NCBI GenBank assembly: GCA_014529385.2
Contig: CM043944.1
Coordinates: forward strand, 45,826,268 to 45,890,267
Source of the DNA: Adiantum capillus-veneris
Lineage: Eukaryota > Streptophyta > Polypodiopsida > Polypodiales > Pteridaceae
Direction of reading: 5' to 3'
Length of the DNA: 64,000 nt
Positions 35,638 to 48,255 of the stretch are shown here, piece by piece. Every line of letters begins with the position of its first letter. Within the stretch, counting starts at the first letter, position 1. The notes under the pieces are model-generated. The model saw nothing but the letters and a program-made list of their open reading frames with translations, had not been told where the DNA came from and made no database searches. The translations under genes and the position numbers were made by a program.

Positions 35638-37188
35638 TGTAACATTTAATGGCTAGTAACTTGTGTGTAGCAGAAAACAGCATAGACATAGTGAGCATTT
35701 CATTAGAATAGATTCTTAATGAGCATAGCAAGAGTGCTTGGATGGAGAGAACAACAAAAAGCATAACACCTAGTTAGATAGGCATGAACAATACTTCAAA
35801 CGAGAGGGAATTAAGCTATTGACAACATTTAAGGACCAGATTTAGGTCCCCCCTCCAAAAGGCTTTGTATTATAGGTTTCCCCCATCAAGGGAGACATTT
35901 TACAATACAATACTTTGTGTTCCTTCAATAACTTGATGGTGCAATGAAGATGGAAGATTCAAGCACCATGCACACACTTATAAAACACAACATCAATTCC
36001 CTCATGGTCTCAGACCCAAGACCTCACACACCTTCGAAGATGGTGAGAGCTAGCGGGATATAAGAGTAGATTGAGAGGAAGAAGGAGTAGTCTTACGAGA
36101 AAGAAGTATATGTCCTCACATAATCACTCATATAAGCTTAGCATAGATTAATAATTAGCATCGTAGAGGAGATGAGCATGCATTGAAGCTTAGCTCTTGG
36201 TTGGATTTGCATCACAAAGCCAAGAGTTGTTGGTGTAGGCCTCCCTTCTCACAAGCTTGGAGTAGATGATGAGCTTTCCATTAAATCTTGAGAAGGAGAG
36301 AGAGAGAGTCTTCTTGCTTCACACATGAGATTGTGCGGGTGTGTGTGTGATAATGCCTTGCCAAAATCAGCCCCCTCTCTCTCTCTTGGTCGAACCCTCT
36401 TGCAAATTGCTCTTGCTGGCACCCCATTGGACCCTGCAAAGCTTAGCCAATCATAATTGAGAAGCATAAGTGATAGCCTTGTGACATGTGTCCCCATTTC
36501 CCCTTTTGTGAGAGCTTTAGTAATTAAATAATGCAACTAAACTCTCATTGAACCCCTTTCTCTTCTGGCCAATAAGAATCAGGCAAGCCATTGGGCTGTT
36601 GAATGCTCATTGGACCCCTTGCGAGACTCTCCAATAGTCTTCTAGAGAGCTTCATTATTATTGGTTCTTTTATCAAGTGTTTTTAAATGAATTAAACTAG
36701 ATTTACTCTAGCCTAATTCTCATTGGTCCAACTCTATGACCATCCAATAGGATTTGAGTGCACCTTGCGGGCAACTGGGCTAGGGAGTTGACATGTGTCC
36801 CCTATTCCCTTTGTGTAAAGGGAGCCTGTGAGTATGTGTGTGTTTCTCTCTCATTCCCTACTTACAGGGCTCACCCCCTCCTATGTAGTCTTGAAGACTT
36901 TTGTGTACACTCACAAAGCATCCAATTTTACTAAGGACATAACCTTTGAATTTTGGAACCTTAGCATTTTGGAAGTCTTAATGGGCTGAACCCCCATTGT
37001 TTCACATTGCTCTTTTGCAGATGGCCCCCCCTTTGGATCCCTATTTTCCCTCCTTTGGATCCCTACTGTGGCCGATCTGCCAGCTTAACCAATATTCTAT
37101 CTTTTTCTCCCCTGGCACTTCCCCATATTAAATAATCAGTTTAACATGAGAAAATCATTTAGGAGAATTAGATATTAGTTATTATGAC
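35638..37188 (-). repeat. LTR shared by copies B1 (5') and B2 (3')
   Basis: A 1551-base LTR. The end facing B1 abuts the primer binding site. The end facing B2 follows the polypurine tract (tttcaagagagaggtaa on the minus strand, 37189-37205). The LTR start reads GTCATAATAAC, matching the C-family LTR start TGTCATAAAAT less its first T. One LTR therefore serves two internal regions. Confidence 0.85.
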
Positions 37189-38920
37189 TTACCTCTCTCT
37201 TGAAATCATAGTTGTCCTCGACTATGGAGTAGAGAAGATATAGCCTATTCATTAGTACTTTTTCGAGCGGGTAGAGGATCCCAATCTTACGACATCGTTT
37301 CAGAATAGATGACTAATCCATTTGGCGCTTGAGAGCCTAAGGCTACTACAAGCATGTCTGTGCATTAATCCTATCAATCTTCCATAGTAGAGTGACAAGC
37401 TCTACTTGGTGTTTGGAAGACGTTGTCTCCACAATTTTGATTCTAAGCATGCATACTACTTAACATTTGTACACAATAAAGAAAAAGAGAGTCTTATAAG
37501 ACAAAAACTTTGTTCATTTTAAACATTTGTAGATTTGCTTACTCTAGGGAAGCATTGTAAGCATTGAAAAGGTTTACGTTATCCTTTAATTGTATGCCTT
37601 GCCTCCATCTAGCATCTTCAAAAGGATAATTCTTAAACTTAATAAGATACTTTCGGATAGTTTTATCGCCTCTTAATACCTTGTCTTCATGTCGGAGAAT
37701 GGACTCGGGCTGCAACACCTCTTCTTGGTTCTCGGTCTCTGGTGGGTCTTCAATAGTTGGTTCTTGAGGTGGCTCTCCTTTGTAAGGCTTTAGTAGGCTC
37801 ACATGAAAAGTATTGTGTATGAGCCAATGGCCCAGGGGCAACTTGAATTGGTAGGCCATCTCATTGATTGGTCAAAGAATCTGGAAGGGACCATAATACC
37901 TTTTTGCTAACTTAGCATAGTACTTTTGGTGTCCCGTAGGATTCTTGCTCGTGGTGTGCCTTAATCGAGCCTTGGGAAATTTTGGCAAGACCGAATCATT
38001 TTCTTTAAAGGCTTGGGGCTTTTCTATGCTTATCAGCCTTTTGCCTTTTGACTAATCCATTTGCCTTTTGCCAATCCCTAATTCACCATGGGAGAGCATC
38101 CTTAATCTTTTGGAAAGATTCTTGTAGGTCTCAGCTATACTCATCTGCAATGAAGATCTTCCCGTGTACCTTAAGTAGCAGAGGACTTTTTGATCTACCC
38201 TCAATTACCTCGAAAGGTTCTTTTCCCATGGAAGTATGTACAGTGTTATTGTAGGCATACTCCACTAAGGGTAAGCACTTCTCCCATTGGGACCTTTGAT
38301 CTACTTCCGTTACGTAGGCTTTTAGTAGACCATGAATTTTTAGGGTAGCTATTTCACTTTGTCCATCCTTTTGCGGGTGATAGGCCGAAGAGATGTTTAG
38401 CCTTGTCCCTAAAATCTCAAAGAGACCCTTCTAGAAATTACTGGTCATTCTAGGATCTCTATCCCCGACACTATGGACATTGGCAAGCCATGGTACTTGA
38501 AGATTTGTGATATGAAGAGGGTTTCCATTTGATGGGCTTTGATAGTCTTTTTGATAGGTATAAAATGAGCATGTTTGTTGAACGTGTCTATTATCATCCA
38601 TATTCCTGTATTTCCATGCATAGACTTAGGCAATCCAAAGGTAAAATCCATGGATATGCTCTCCCATGGTGAATTAGGGATTGGCAAAGGTTGAAGCAAC
38701 CCAGGTTGCTTCCCTGTATCAAACTTCATCTTTTGACATACCACACATTTAGAAACATACTCTTGTATGTTTGCTTCCATGGCAGGCCAACATAAATATG
38801 TTTCAATCCCTTTTAGGGTAGACTGAATCCCTCTATGCCCCGCATAAGGAGGAGCATGAGATTCATACATTACTTTCTCACGTAGTGAGTTAGTAACGCA
38901 TAGTCTATCTTTCGTAGGCT
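37189..38920 (-). pseudogene. Copy B2: integrase and chromodomain (broken)
   Basis: Same order as B1 and nearly identical. The chromodomain piece is 37859-37539 (NTFHVSLLKPYKGEPP, LIKFKNYPFEDARW). Integrase lies at about 38920-38445, with the finger C-x2-C (SKCVVCQKMK), SMDFTFGLP and the KYHGLPMSIVS region. A local rearrangement at about 38030-38095 replaces the B1 sequence. Frameshifts remove function. Confidence 0.85.
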
Positions 38921-39821
38921 GTGGCGTGCCCTTCTTGGAGCAAAACAGCTCCAAGGCAATCACCACAAGCGTCACATTGGACCTCAGATGGCTTTGAGAG
39001 ATCCGGCAATGTAAGCATACGTTGAGAGATAAGATTTTCTTTAAGATTTTTGAAAGCATTGTTCTGCTTGGTAGACCATGTATACCTAGCGTTTTTCTTT
39101 GTTAGGTCATGTAATGGTCCTGCTATTAGTGAGAATTTTTCTATGAAGCGTCTATAGTATGCACACATACCTATAAAGTTTCTTAGTCCATGAAGATTCC
39201 TTGGATTAGGACATCCTTTTATTACCTCTAGCTTTGATGGATCCATTTGGATGCCATCTTGAGAGATGATGTGACCTAAATATTGAATCTCTTGTAAGAA
39301 AAACCCACTTTTCTTTCGATTAACATAAAGTTATTCTCTCTTAAGACTTGAAATATTACCTGGAGGTGTTGCTTCTATTCGTCTAGTGAATTAGAGTAGA
39401 TGATAATGTCATCAAAGAACACTCCAGTATAGGTTCGGTGAGGCCTAAATAGCTTCTCCATCAAGCAGTTGAATGTGGCTGGTGCATTGGTCAAGCCAAA
39501 AGGCATGATAATGTATTCGTAAAGACCAAACGTAGTGCAAAATGCAGTCTTTACAATGTCTTGATCAACTATCCTTATTTGATGGTAGCCACTTTTTAGG
39601 TGAATCCTACTGAAGTAGGTCGACCCTTGTAGCTTATCAAATAGGTCTTCTACCCATGGAACGGGAAACCTATTCTTGATAGTGATCCTATTTAGTGCTC
39701 TATTGTCGACACACATACGATTTGTGCCGTCTTTCTTTTGCACTAATAACATGAGTGAGCAAAATGGAGATGAACTAGTCCTAACCATGCCCTTCTCAAC
39801 TAACTCATGCACTTGCCGCAT
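38921..39821 (-). pseudogene. Copy B2: reverse transcriptase, RNase H deleted
   Basis: Frame 39821-39375 runs from RQVHELVEKGMV through MCVDNRALN (Tyr to Asn) and MPFGLTNAPATF to the catalytic FFDDIIIYS. Frame 39246-38905 continues with the connection and the first RNase H strand (VQCDACGDCLGAVLLQEG). It then jumps to integrase at the same point as B1. The shared breakpoint shows that the RNase H loss happened before the two copies were duplicated. Confidence 0.85.
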
Positions 39822-40228
39822 AATCTCCTCTTGTTGAGCTTGAGAAGCTCTATAAGGAGGTTTATTAGGCGGTGAACTTCCTGGAAGAAGTTCAATTGCA
39901 TGGTCATCATTGCCTCATTTAGGAGGTAGTTCACAAGAGATGTCGTCAATAAAGAAATCTTGAAATCCCTTGAGAAAATTGGATAACTCTAATTCTTTGT
40001 GATTATTTATATTTTCTTTTGCTAAAGCATTAGGTTCATTTTGAGAATCTTTAACAAAAATCATGTACACGGAAATAGAGCTCCTTTATTGACTTATTGT
40101 AAGCTTGCGTATGTACAATGGGTATGGTGTTACCCATCTCCTTAGCATCTATATACATATCTTTTCCCTGAACCTAAAGTAGATTTTCCATTTAGGGAAT
40201 TTAACTTTGGCAGCCATGCGATCAAACA
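39822..40228 (-). pseudogene. Copy B2: linker and C-terminal protease, truncated
   Basis: It matches B1 from 34251 up to about 34628 and stops at 40228, where ccatgcg is followed by unrelated sequence of element D1. The protease active site and gag are absent. Confidence 0.75.
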
Positions 40229-41735
40229 CCTCAATCCTAGATGGGACATTTTTGAATGAGAATTGGGAGTATGCTCTACAAATGGAGACTTTAACTGACC
40301 TATTCACGGGTCACACATACCATGTGGGTTGGTTAGATGTTCTACAATCCACATTGGGTGCTACCAGCTTAGAGGAGCAGCAACAGTTTGTGATGTCATC
40401 CATAGGGTTATCGAGTTGGAGAGGTAGAACAAAGGGATTAACATGCCTTGAACGGGTCTCATGAGATTTTTGGTTAGGGAAAAGGCCAAACAACTGATTC
40501 TATCACAAATGGAGACTCCCTCATTGAGTCCCATGGATCCTTCATATGTTTTTTACCGAGAGTCTCAATACAATATGAGCCCACAAATAATAATTTTACC
40601 TTTCCAAATTTAGCTCTTTCTCTCGAAGACACTACGACTACCATGCCTACCCCAGTGATGAGCATAGAAAAAAGTACACCCTAGACCTCATTTGTTAGTA
40701 AAGCATCGCCTACCTTGTAGCACATTGCCTACAACAGTACCTACAAGTGTGTATCAATCATATGTACATGTTGCCCCTCATGCTCATGTAGCTCTTACAC
40801 CTCCGATTGTGTCAACAACTTATGCTCCACAACGACCCTATCCAAGTCCTTATTCTACTGGAACCATACCAACTAGCATTAAAAGATCATATTCCATCTC
40901 TGGTATGCCTAGGGCCATACATATGAACTTTGGGACACCGCATGGCGCAACATTGTAATAAGCATGGGACCCAAGGACCACCTATATGCCAAATCCAATG
41001 TCAACCCCAAATCCACATGCAATCCCGAGGGAGTCTTGGCCCACTATACCTTCTCACTTGGGTAACTTGGCAACACTTGGGTTGATCTAGTGCTCAAAAT
41101 ATGTGTAGCACACTTGATAGAGAGCCTAGAAGAAGGACAGTACAAGTGGAGAAGCTCACACAAAAATTCAATGGAGACGGAGATGTTAGAAAGCATATTG
41201 AGGTATTTGAACACGTAGGTGACTCTCTAAGTGGGAATGCGGGGGATTGGTATAGAACCCTAAGGAATGAAGAGCGCACACACTATCCTACTCTTAGGAG
41301 ATTGTTTTTGAAAGAGTACATACAAGAGGGAGTGCTTTGGGTGTAGCATCTAAGCTCAAGAAAGCCCAAAAAGAGGAAGTTAAGTCAATGAGAGACTTTA
41401 TTAGTCGCTCAAAGAATTTGAATTCTCGCTGTAATCCAAATGAGCGTTTCAACAATTACTAGCTGCATATAGATTCATTAGAGGAATGTGACATGAGGAT
41501 AACTATAATGGCCTAGTCATTAGAGGTATCACTACTTGGGAAGCAGTTACCACCAATGCAATCCAATCGTTTGGAAGACAATTTAATGATTGTTTGGAGG
41601 ATAAAGAGTGTCAGCTGAGCCAAAGTCTAGTAGCTCGCAAGCGATTGGGCATGAGCCGATGACCATAAAACCTATTGTTAAAGAGAAAAAGTTATTTGAG
41701 GTGACTTTGGATGACCTCACCAAGGCTATTCAATA
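40229..41735 (+). pseudogene. Gag of element D, copy D1 (degenerate)
   Basis: Broken frames show a Pro/Thr-rich region (PPIVSTTYAPQRP near 40800-40830) and the capsid words NAGDWYRTLR and LFLKEY (41235-41320), all shared with D2. The match to D2 ends at about 41735 (cctcaccaaggctattcaa). Several stops and shifts are present. The left edge joins B2 at 40228 without an LTR. Confidence 0.75.
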
Positions 41736-42479
41736 AATTGTGCATCTCGCATATATCTACGTCTACTCTATTGTCTCACACGCCTGAAGCAACACCATCT
41801 AATGTGTCATGTGTGACCACAATGCAACAATGTAAGTATCAAAATGAGCAAGACTTTTGTCTCTCATGAGTTGTAGACTTTGAAACATCCCACATATTTG
41901 TTGTATAGATATCAAGGAACCAAATTAAATATATGAAATTCTTGAAGAAAGTCTCCCTCATAAAGTGAACAAAATCTCAATGAAACTCTCAAGATGCCAA
42001 ACTGAGAGATCACCTCGACCACTATACAATCATATCCAATCAATGCATCAATCCAATGCTTGCATATGCAATCTATAGCTCAATGTATAGCTCTACCAAA
42101 AGATAACAAAAAATAGTATCCAACCTCAAAACCAACAAAAAATCACGTGTAGTCAAGCACCGAGTGACAACGAAATCACAACGAGTAGTGAAGACTCAAG
42201 ACTCTGATAAACAACTCTCAATCAAGCATAAAACATATGATCACATGCATAAGTAGATTAAAAACACAATGCTAACTTCAAATCCCACAAAACTACCTAC
42301 AAAATCCAACAATTGTAAAATCTAACAATTGCACTATTCCTATACCATGCAAAGCTAAAGAACCTATAACTGATGACTACCTATAAGTTGTAGCCACTAT
42401 GAGCATACAATAAATCTGGGTTGAGGTTTGGAGTGAGCTTTTTTCACATATTGCTCAACTGGAAATTTTAAAAAATCAA
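41736..42479. other. Anonymous AT-rich DNA
   Basis: No coding signal. It separates D1 from the LINE. Confidence 0.5.
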
Positions 42480-42631
42480 CAAGCTCACTCTGAAGAGAGT
42501 TTTTGGAGAGAGCTTATGGAGCGATTTTTTTTTTCTCTCCCTCTCCCTCTCCCCTCCCTCTATATCCTCTCTCTCACTCCCCTTCTGTCTCCCGCTACCT
42601 CTCCTTATCTCTATATCTCCTACCCCTTCAA

Positions 42632-42684
<53 letters not shown>

Positions 42685-43578
42685 AACAAGGTCCATAACC
42701 ATTGTGGAAAATGATCCAAAATATCCTAAGTGTGGAGATAGCAACACAACCACCCAACCAACAACATTGGAAAGCATGATCATGTCATATTTGATATCGT
42801 TACAAGAGACCGTAAACAAACAAGGCGAAGACTTACGGGCACTTGCAATGGAGAATGGCACACTAAGGGTACTTGTGGTTGAGAATGAGAATCTCAAGAG
42901 GAGACTTGAGATGCAAACAACACGGTTGATGCAACTTGAAGAGGAAGTCAAGGAATGTAAACGCTCTCTTATGGACTTGAATGCTTTGAAGGAGCACATG
43001 AGCAAAGTAGAGCATGACCATGTATTGAAAGAGGAGAAATTTGACACCATGAGCCGGGATGTATGCGACATAAAAATGTATGCATAAACAAGTCTTGGGC
43101 TGATGTATGTGGTAACAATGTGGTTCCTATATCCTCACTCATGCAAGCTATGGTTCAAACCAAAAATGTTGAGAATGTGGATGTGGAGGAGTTGAAGGAA
43201 TGGGAGCGACGTTCCAAGAACATTGTTATTCGTGGAATTCCCGAAGAGAAGTTAGAGACACCTCCTTCTCTTGCCATTTTGTTATCGAAGATTTCTTCAA
43301 CACCCACTTTGGCATGTCCGGAGTTATGGTTTATGGAACACATAGAGTGGGTAAGCAAGGAGCTCCTCACTCGGGAGAACGGATGCCCGGATGAGACCAA
43401 ACAAAAGATTATCCTTGATAATACTTGGATCTATTTGAGGGATGCAAAATGTTTTGTATGTGAAGATCTCACTATTAAGCAACAAAATATGTGTCGCAAG
43501 GCATATAAGGAGAGAATAAGAAAAACAAGGAGATCTCTCATGAAGAAAATGTGTCCAAGGCGGAGGCAAGTCTCTTGA
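42480..43578 (+). pseudogene. L1-like LINE ORF1 (RNA-binding protein), frameshifted
   Basis: The first frame (42503-43087) starts in a CT-rich leader that includes (CT)n at 42636-42681. It then gives a coiled-coil-like stretch (LRVLVVENENLKRRLEMQ). After a shift near 43075 the second frame (to 43578) reads EWERRSKNIVIRGIPEEK, like the start of the RRM-type domain of L1 ORF1 proteins, and ends in a basic tail. These proteins bind the LINE RNA. The boundary at 42480 is approximate; no target duplication was found. Confidence 0.65.
42636..42681. repeat. (CT)n microsatellite in the LINE leader
   Basis: About 23 CT units, preceded by CT-rich DNA from 42533. Confidence 0.95.
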
Positions 43579-43592
43579 GCAAATAGGGATGC

Positions 43593-46500
43593 GTGACCTA
43601 TGAGACCGAGTTACAATTAAAAATATGCTTTTGGAATTGTAATGGATACCCATGGAATGCGAGGGTTGGCATTGATAAACTAACAAGTAAAGCCGATGTT
43701 GTACTTCTTGTTGAAACTTGGGAGCATGATACACAAAGGATTAATGGATTGGAGGATTACAATGTACATTCATTGATGTGGTCAAAGAATCTCAAGCAAC
43801 GTAGAGAGCAAGGAGGGGTAGAATGTATGGTTAAGAAATGATTGGAAGATTTTGTATCAATTGTGAAAGATGACAAGTACAAACCTAATGTATGGCTGAA
43901 AATTACGACACCAAAAAGAGCACCCATTTTTGTAGCCGGTCGCTACATTCCTCATCACGATTCCCTCTTTTATGATTGCATGGATAGAGATCAGCCATTT
44001 TTTTATTTAGAAGAGGACATTGCTTATTTCAAAGGCAAAGGTGAGGCTATTGTATTTGGGGATATGAATGCTCGCACAAAAACATTGCAACATGATACTC
44101 AACAATGTGATATGCCATACATTTCATGGGAGTTGGAGGAAGTTCACTTGTATGATTGTACTTCAATGGATGAGAAAGAGCCGCATCACTATGGAAAGTT
44201 ACTTTTACATATGTGTAATAGCATGGGTATGATCATTGCTAATGGGGATAGTGTGATTGACTATATGCTACTCTCTGAAGCCATCATGTATTGCATAAAG
44301 AGTTTTATGTTTGGCCAATGGACCACGGAATCAGACACTTAGACCTTATGTTATGACCTTTCATGTGGAGAAGCAACTAAGCATGATAATCTCAGCCAAA
44401 GGGAAGAGAAATTATCACTATGTATGGATTTCAAACGGGCACCACTGTACATTGAAATGGTTGAGCAAAAGTCATGGATGACAAAGATTCAATATGACAC
44501 ACTGTTGGAAACTAAATGGGAAGCTTTTAAGAAATTTATTTGTTCTTGTGTCGAAGAATGCTTTGCCATAAACCATCTCCATGGTATCAACAAAGATAGA
44601 TAACACAAAAGGTGGTTCGATAAAGATGTCAAGATACTCAAAAGTCCTTGATAAAGCTTGATGCAACTATAAACAAAGACAACTATCAAAGTCATTTGCA
44701 TACATACAAGGCATTGATTCAAAAGAAGAGAAGAAGATGGAAATTAAAGCAACAACTTTTAAAAGGCACATGCATGTGGAAGATTTTGGAGAAACTTGAG
44801 GGGTAAGCGGGTTGAGAATTTTGGTAACTTGAGTCTTGTGGTATGTACACACTTTGTAGGCAATTATAAGAGCAAGCAAATGGTAAAAAAATGCCATTTT
44901 ATGGTTCACTCCCATGTATGCCATCTTTTTTTTATTATTGAGGATATATGCGGTGGGTTTGAAAAGTTGGCCACTTACAAAGCAGGAGATCTTCAAGCTA
45001 TCAAGCCGGAGATGATCAAATGGATGGGAGATTTTATCCATGAGTGGATGTGTGATATGTTCAACCTTCCACTTCAACATGGTATGCCTTATAATTGGAG
45101 TACTAATTGGGTTAAGCCTTTGCATAAAGGAGGCCCGGATGTAAAGAATGTAAACAACTACCGGACTATAATGATTGGGTCTCTTACGACAAATTTGTTT
45201 GGGTGCATAATAGAGATGAAATTGAGTGATTGGGCTGAAGAGAATGACAAGCGGGGTTTTGTCGATACCATAGCACCATTGATCATCTTGTTACTCTTCG
45301 TGTTCTCATGGAGGAAAGTCGGTTGAAAGGCAAGGGATTGTATTGTTGTTTTGTGGACTTTAAAAAAGCCTTTGATATAATTCCACGTAACAATTTGTGG
45401 AGAAGGATGAAAGAACTCCAAGTGCCAAGTGAGTTTATGCTTGCTGTTTCTCGAATCTAGAGAAGGTGATTTTTCAATTGTGCATGGGAAGAGGAATTTC
45501 AAAAAAAAATGTAAGCACTATTGGGATTAAACAAGAATGTCTGTTGTCACCAACTCTCTTTGGTCTATGCATCGATCAATTGCAACAAATGGTCTTTATG
45601 CAAGAAGAAGGCATTGAAGAGGTCACTATTTGCAATGCAGGAATCATGCTTTTTTTGTATGCGGATGATGTAGTGCTTCTAGCACACACTTTAGAAGATG
45701 CACAAAAGCTTATGGTTGTCCTTAAGAACTTTTGTTTGCATAGTGGGCTGATTGTGAATGAATTCAAAACAAAGGTTATGCTTGTGAAAACCAACCATAA
45801 GGAGAAACCATGCATTGTGTACAACAATGAGACACTTGAAGCTGTTGAGAGCTTTAAGTACCTTGGCCTTGAGGTTCCGTCCAATCACAAGTGGCATGAA
45901 TGTGCTATGCATCGTTTGGAAGCGGGAAAGAGAGCACATTATGCATTTGAGAACATGTGTAATGCGGGAAACATCAAGTGTTGGGTTCTCAAGGAGTATC
46001 TTTTTGATGCATTGGTGGCACCGGTTCTTCTTTATGGAGTTGAAGTGTGGGGCAGGAGCATCTCAAACTCTACTTGGAAAGAGTTTAAGAATGTCCAAAA
46101 GTGTTTTCTTACAAACTTTCTCCAAGTTAAGACACAAACACCATATATGCTCCTACTTCTTGAGTCGGGATCTCTTCCAATTGACGTTATGGGCATGGAA
46201 AGGGTTGTGGAGTACATGATAAAGATGCGTCAAAACCCCTCACATTGACTTCCTACAATTGCATGGGAAGCAAGCAAAAAAGTTCAAAAGACACATAAAA
46301 GCAAGATCTTGAGCACAAGATGGATGCAAGACGTGGTTTGGGAGATGGGATGCCTTGCACTTGCTATATGATGCTTTAATTGTCTCCAAGTGAATGAAGC
46401 TTTTCTACAACGCCAATGTTTTATGGCTTGGGAGAAATCCGGTAGGTCACACGTCATACATTACACCACCCACATTGCCCCCAACTACAAAACCATGTTC

Positions 46501-46821
46501 TTTGTTGAAAGAGAAAATCGTACTCACACTTACATGCTTGAGCGTATCCCCTTGTCGACGATACGCACTATTGCAGCCATTTGGCTTAGCTTCCATTTTC
46601 TTCGCTACGAGACAGGGCGTTGGGGAAATGGAGAAGATTCAAATCGACTGTGCACATTATGCTCACTGCAAGTTCAAGAGTCTGAGTACCACACACTACT
46701 AGAGTGCTCAGCTTTTGGTCACATCCGAACTCCAGTTGGAAATGTTGTGTGGGGTAAATATGCCCAAGAAACAAATAACTCAAATAGCGATGGTTGTGTT
46801 GATTGTGTTTTCTCAATGTAA
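43593..46821 (+). pseudogene. L1-like LINE ORF2: AP endonuclease and reverse transcriptase (broken)
   Basis: Endonuclease motifs in order: FWNCNGYPW (43630), VETWEH (43710), GDMNART (44060), VIDYMLLS (44255) and ESDT-stop at 44330, where the family has SDH. A TGA interrupts at 43839. Reverse transcriptase: NNYRTIMIGS (45155), FVDFKKAFD with the first Asp (45350), GIKQECLLSPTLFGL (45530) and catalytic YADD (45658-45669). The C-terminal cluster CTLC, ESEYHTLLEC, IRTPVG is at 46655-46740. Frame changes occur near 44345, 44800, 45326, 45460 and 46250. The domain order is the L1 type: endonuclease nicks the target, reverse transcriptase copies RNA in place. Confidence 0.85.
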
Positions 46822-47026
46822 GAAAGTCTGATGTTCAATTTGGTAGGTCAGAAGTACAAATGCTACTAGTGTAGGTCCTTGGCAAAAGGACGCCAAGGGA
46901 CTGCCTATATATCAAGGGAAAGTTGCTTAAAGCAGCAGATGAGACTATTCAGCTGTAGGCATTTGGCCTATTTCGATGTATACTGGTCTCTATTTTTTTT
47001 CTTGGAAACTAATTTGTTGGGGGGGG

Positions 47027-47028
<2 letters not shown>
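46822..47028 (+). other. 3' tail of the LINE
   Basis: No coding signal. It ends in a T-rich stretch and a run of about 11 G (47019-47029) that leads into the GA run; no poly(A) is seen. Confidence 0.45.

Positions 47029-47104
<76 letters not shown>
47029..47104. repeat. (GA)n microsatellite
   Basis: About 38 GA units, located exactly between two LINE segments. Confidence 0.97.
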
Positions 47105-47108
<4 letters not shown>

Positions 47109-47332
47109 AAAGCAAGATTTTGAGCACGGGATGGATGCAAGACATAAAGAAGTGGTTTGGGAGATGGGATGCATTACAATTGCTACATGATGCTTCAATT
47201 GACTCCCAAGTGAACAAAGCTTTTCTACAACGTCAATGTATTACAGCTTGGGAGAAATTCGATGGGTCACACTTCATACATTACACCACCCATATTGCCC
47301 CCGACTACAAAACCATGTTCTTCGTTGAAAGA
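47105..47332 (+). pseudogene. Second LINE fragment (228 bases of ORF2 3' region)
   Basis: It matches 46297-46510 closely, starting aaaagcaagat(c/t)ttgagcac and ending ttc(t/g)ttgaaag. It keeps a few bases that the first copy lost (agacataaagaagtgg). It breaks off at 47332 and runs in frame into element D2. Confidence 0.85.
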
Positions 47333-48255
47333 CCTACCCCTCCCATTGTCTCAACTACCTATGCTCCACAACCACAACACCCAAGTTCTGATTTCCATGG
47401 GACTATACCGGCTAGCATTAGCATGTCACATCCGATGTCTGCTATGCCTAGGGCCACACATATGAACTATAGACCACCACATGGCACAACATCGTACCCA
47501 ACGTGGAACCCAAGGGCTTCCTATGTGCCAAGCCCAATGCCAATACCTACTCCACACATGTAGTCTCTGGAGCACCTCCACCTACGGTACCTGCTCACTT
47601 AGGTGACTTGGCAACATTTTCTCAAGCTATAGGTCGATCTATTGCTGAGAATATGCAAAACATGTCTGATAGAGAGCCTAGAAGTAAGGCAATACAAATA
47701 GCCAAGCTCACACAAAATTTAGTGGAGACGGGGATGTGAGAAAGCATATTGAAGTGTTTGAACAAATATGCGATTGTGTAGGAGAACACAATTACTTACA
47801 TAAGAGCAATGCTTTAAGCCTAACCTTAAGTGGAAAGGCTGGGGATTGGTATAGAACCCTAAGGGTGGAAGAAAAAACGATTTACCCTGCTCTTAGGAGA
47901 CTGTTCTTAAAAGAATACATACGAGAGGGAGTACTTTGGGGTGTAGCCTCTCAGCCTGCAGAAAGCCCAACCAGAGGAAGGAGAGTCAGTGAGAGACTTT
48001 ATTAGTCGCTTGAAGCATTTGAATTCTCTATGTAATCCAAATGAGCGCTTCAACAATAACCAATTGCTTGATAGATTCATTAGGGGATTACCACATGAGG
48101 ATATCTACAATGGCTTAGTTATTAGAGGTATCACCACTTGGGAAGCAGTCACCACCAATGCGATCCAATTGGAGGATAATTTAATGATTCAAGGAGAAAG
48201 AGTGTCTGTTGAGTCTAAATCTATTAGCTCACAAGCATCGGGCATCAGCCAATGA
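47333..48255 (+). pseudogene. Gag of element D, copy D2
   Basis: Frames 47333-47563, 47503-47739, 47736-48005 and 47989-48255 together form one capsid protein with three small shifts. There is a Pro/Thr/Ser-rich N-terminal part, then SLTLSGKAGDWYRTLR, LRRLFLKEYIREG, RDFISRLKHLNSLC, LLDRFIRGLP and TTWEAVTTNAIQLED. This matches the retrotransposon gag pattern of capsid helices. The true N-terminus is lost at the LINE junction (47332). Confidence 0.8.
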
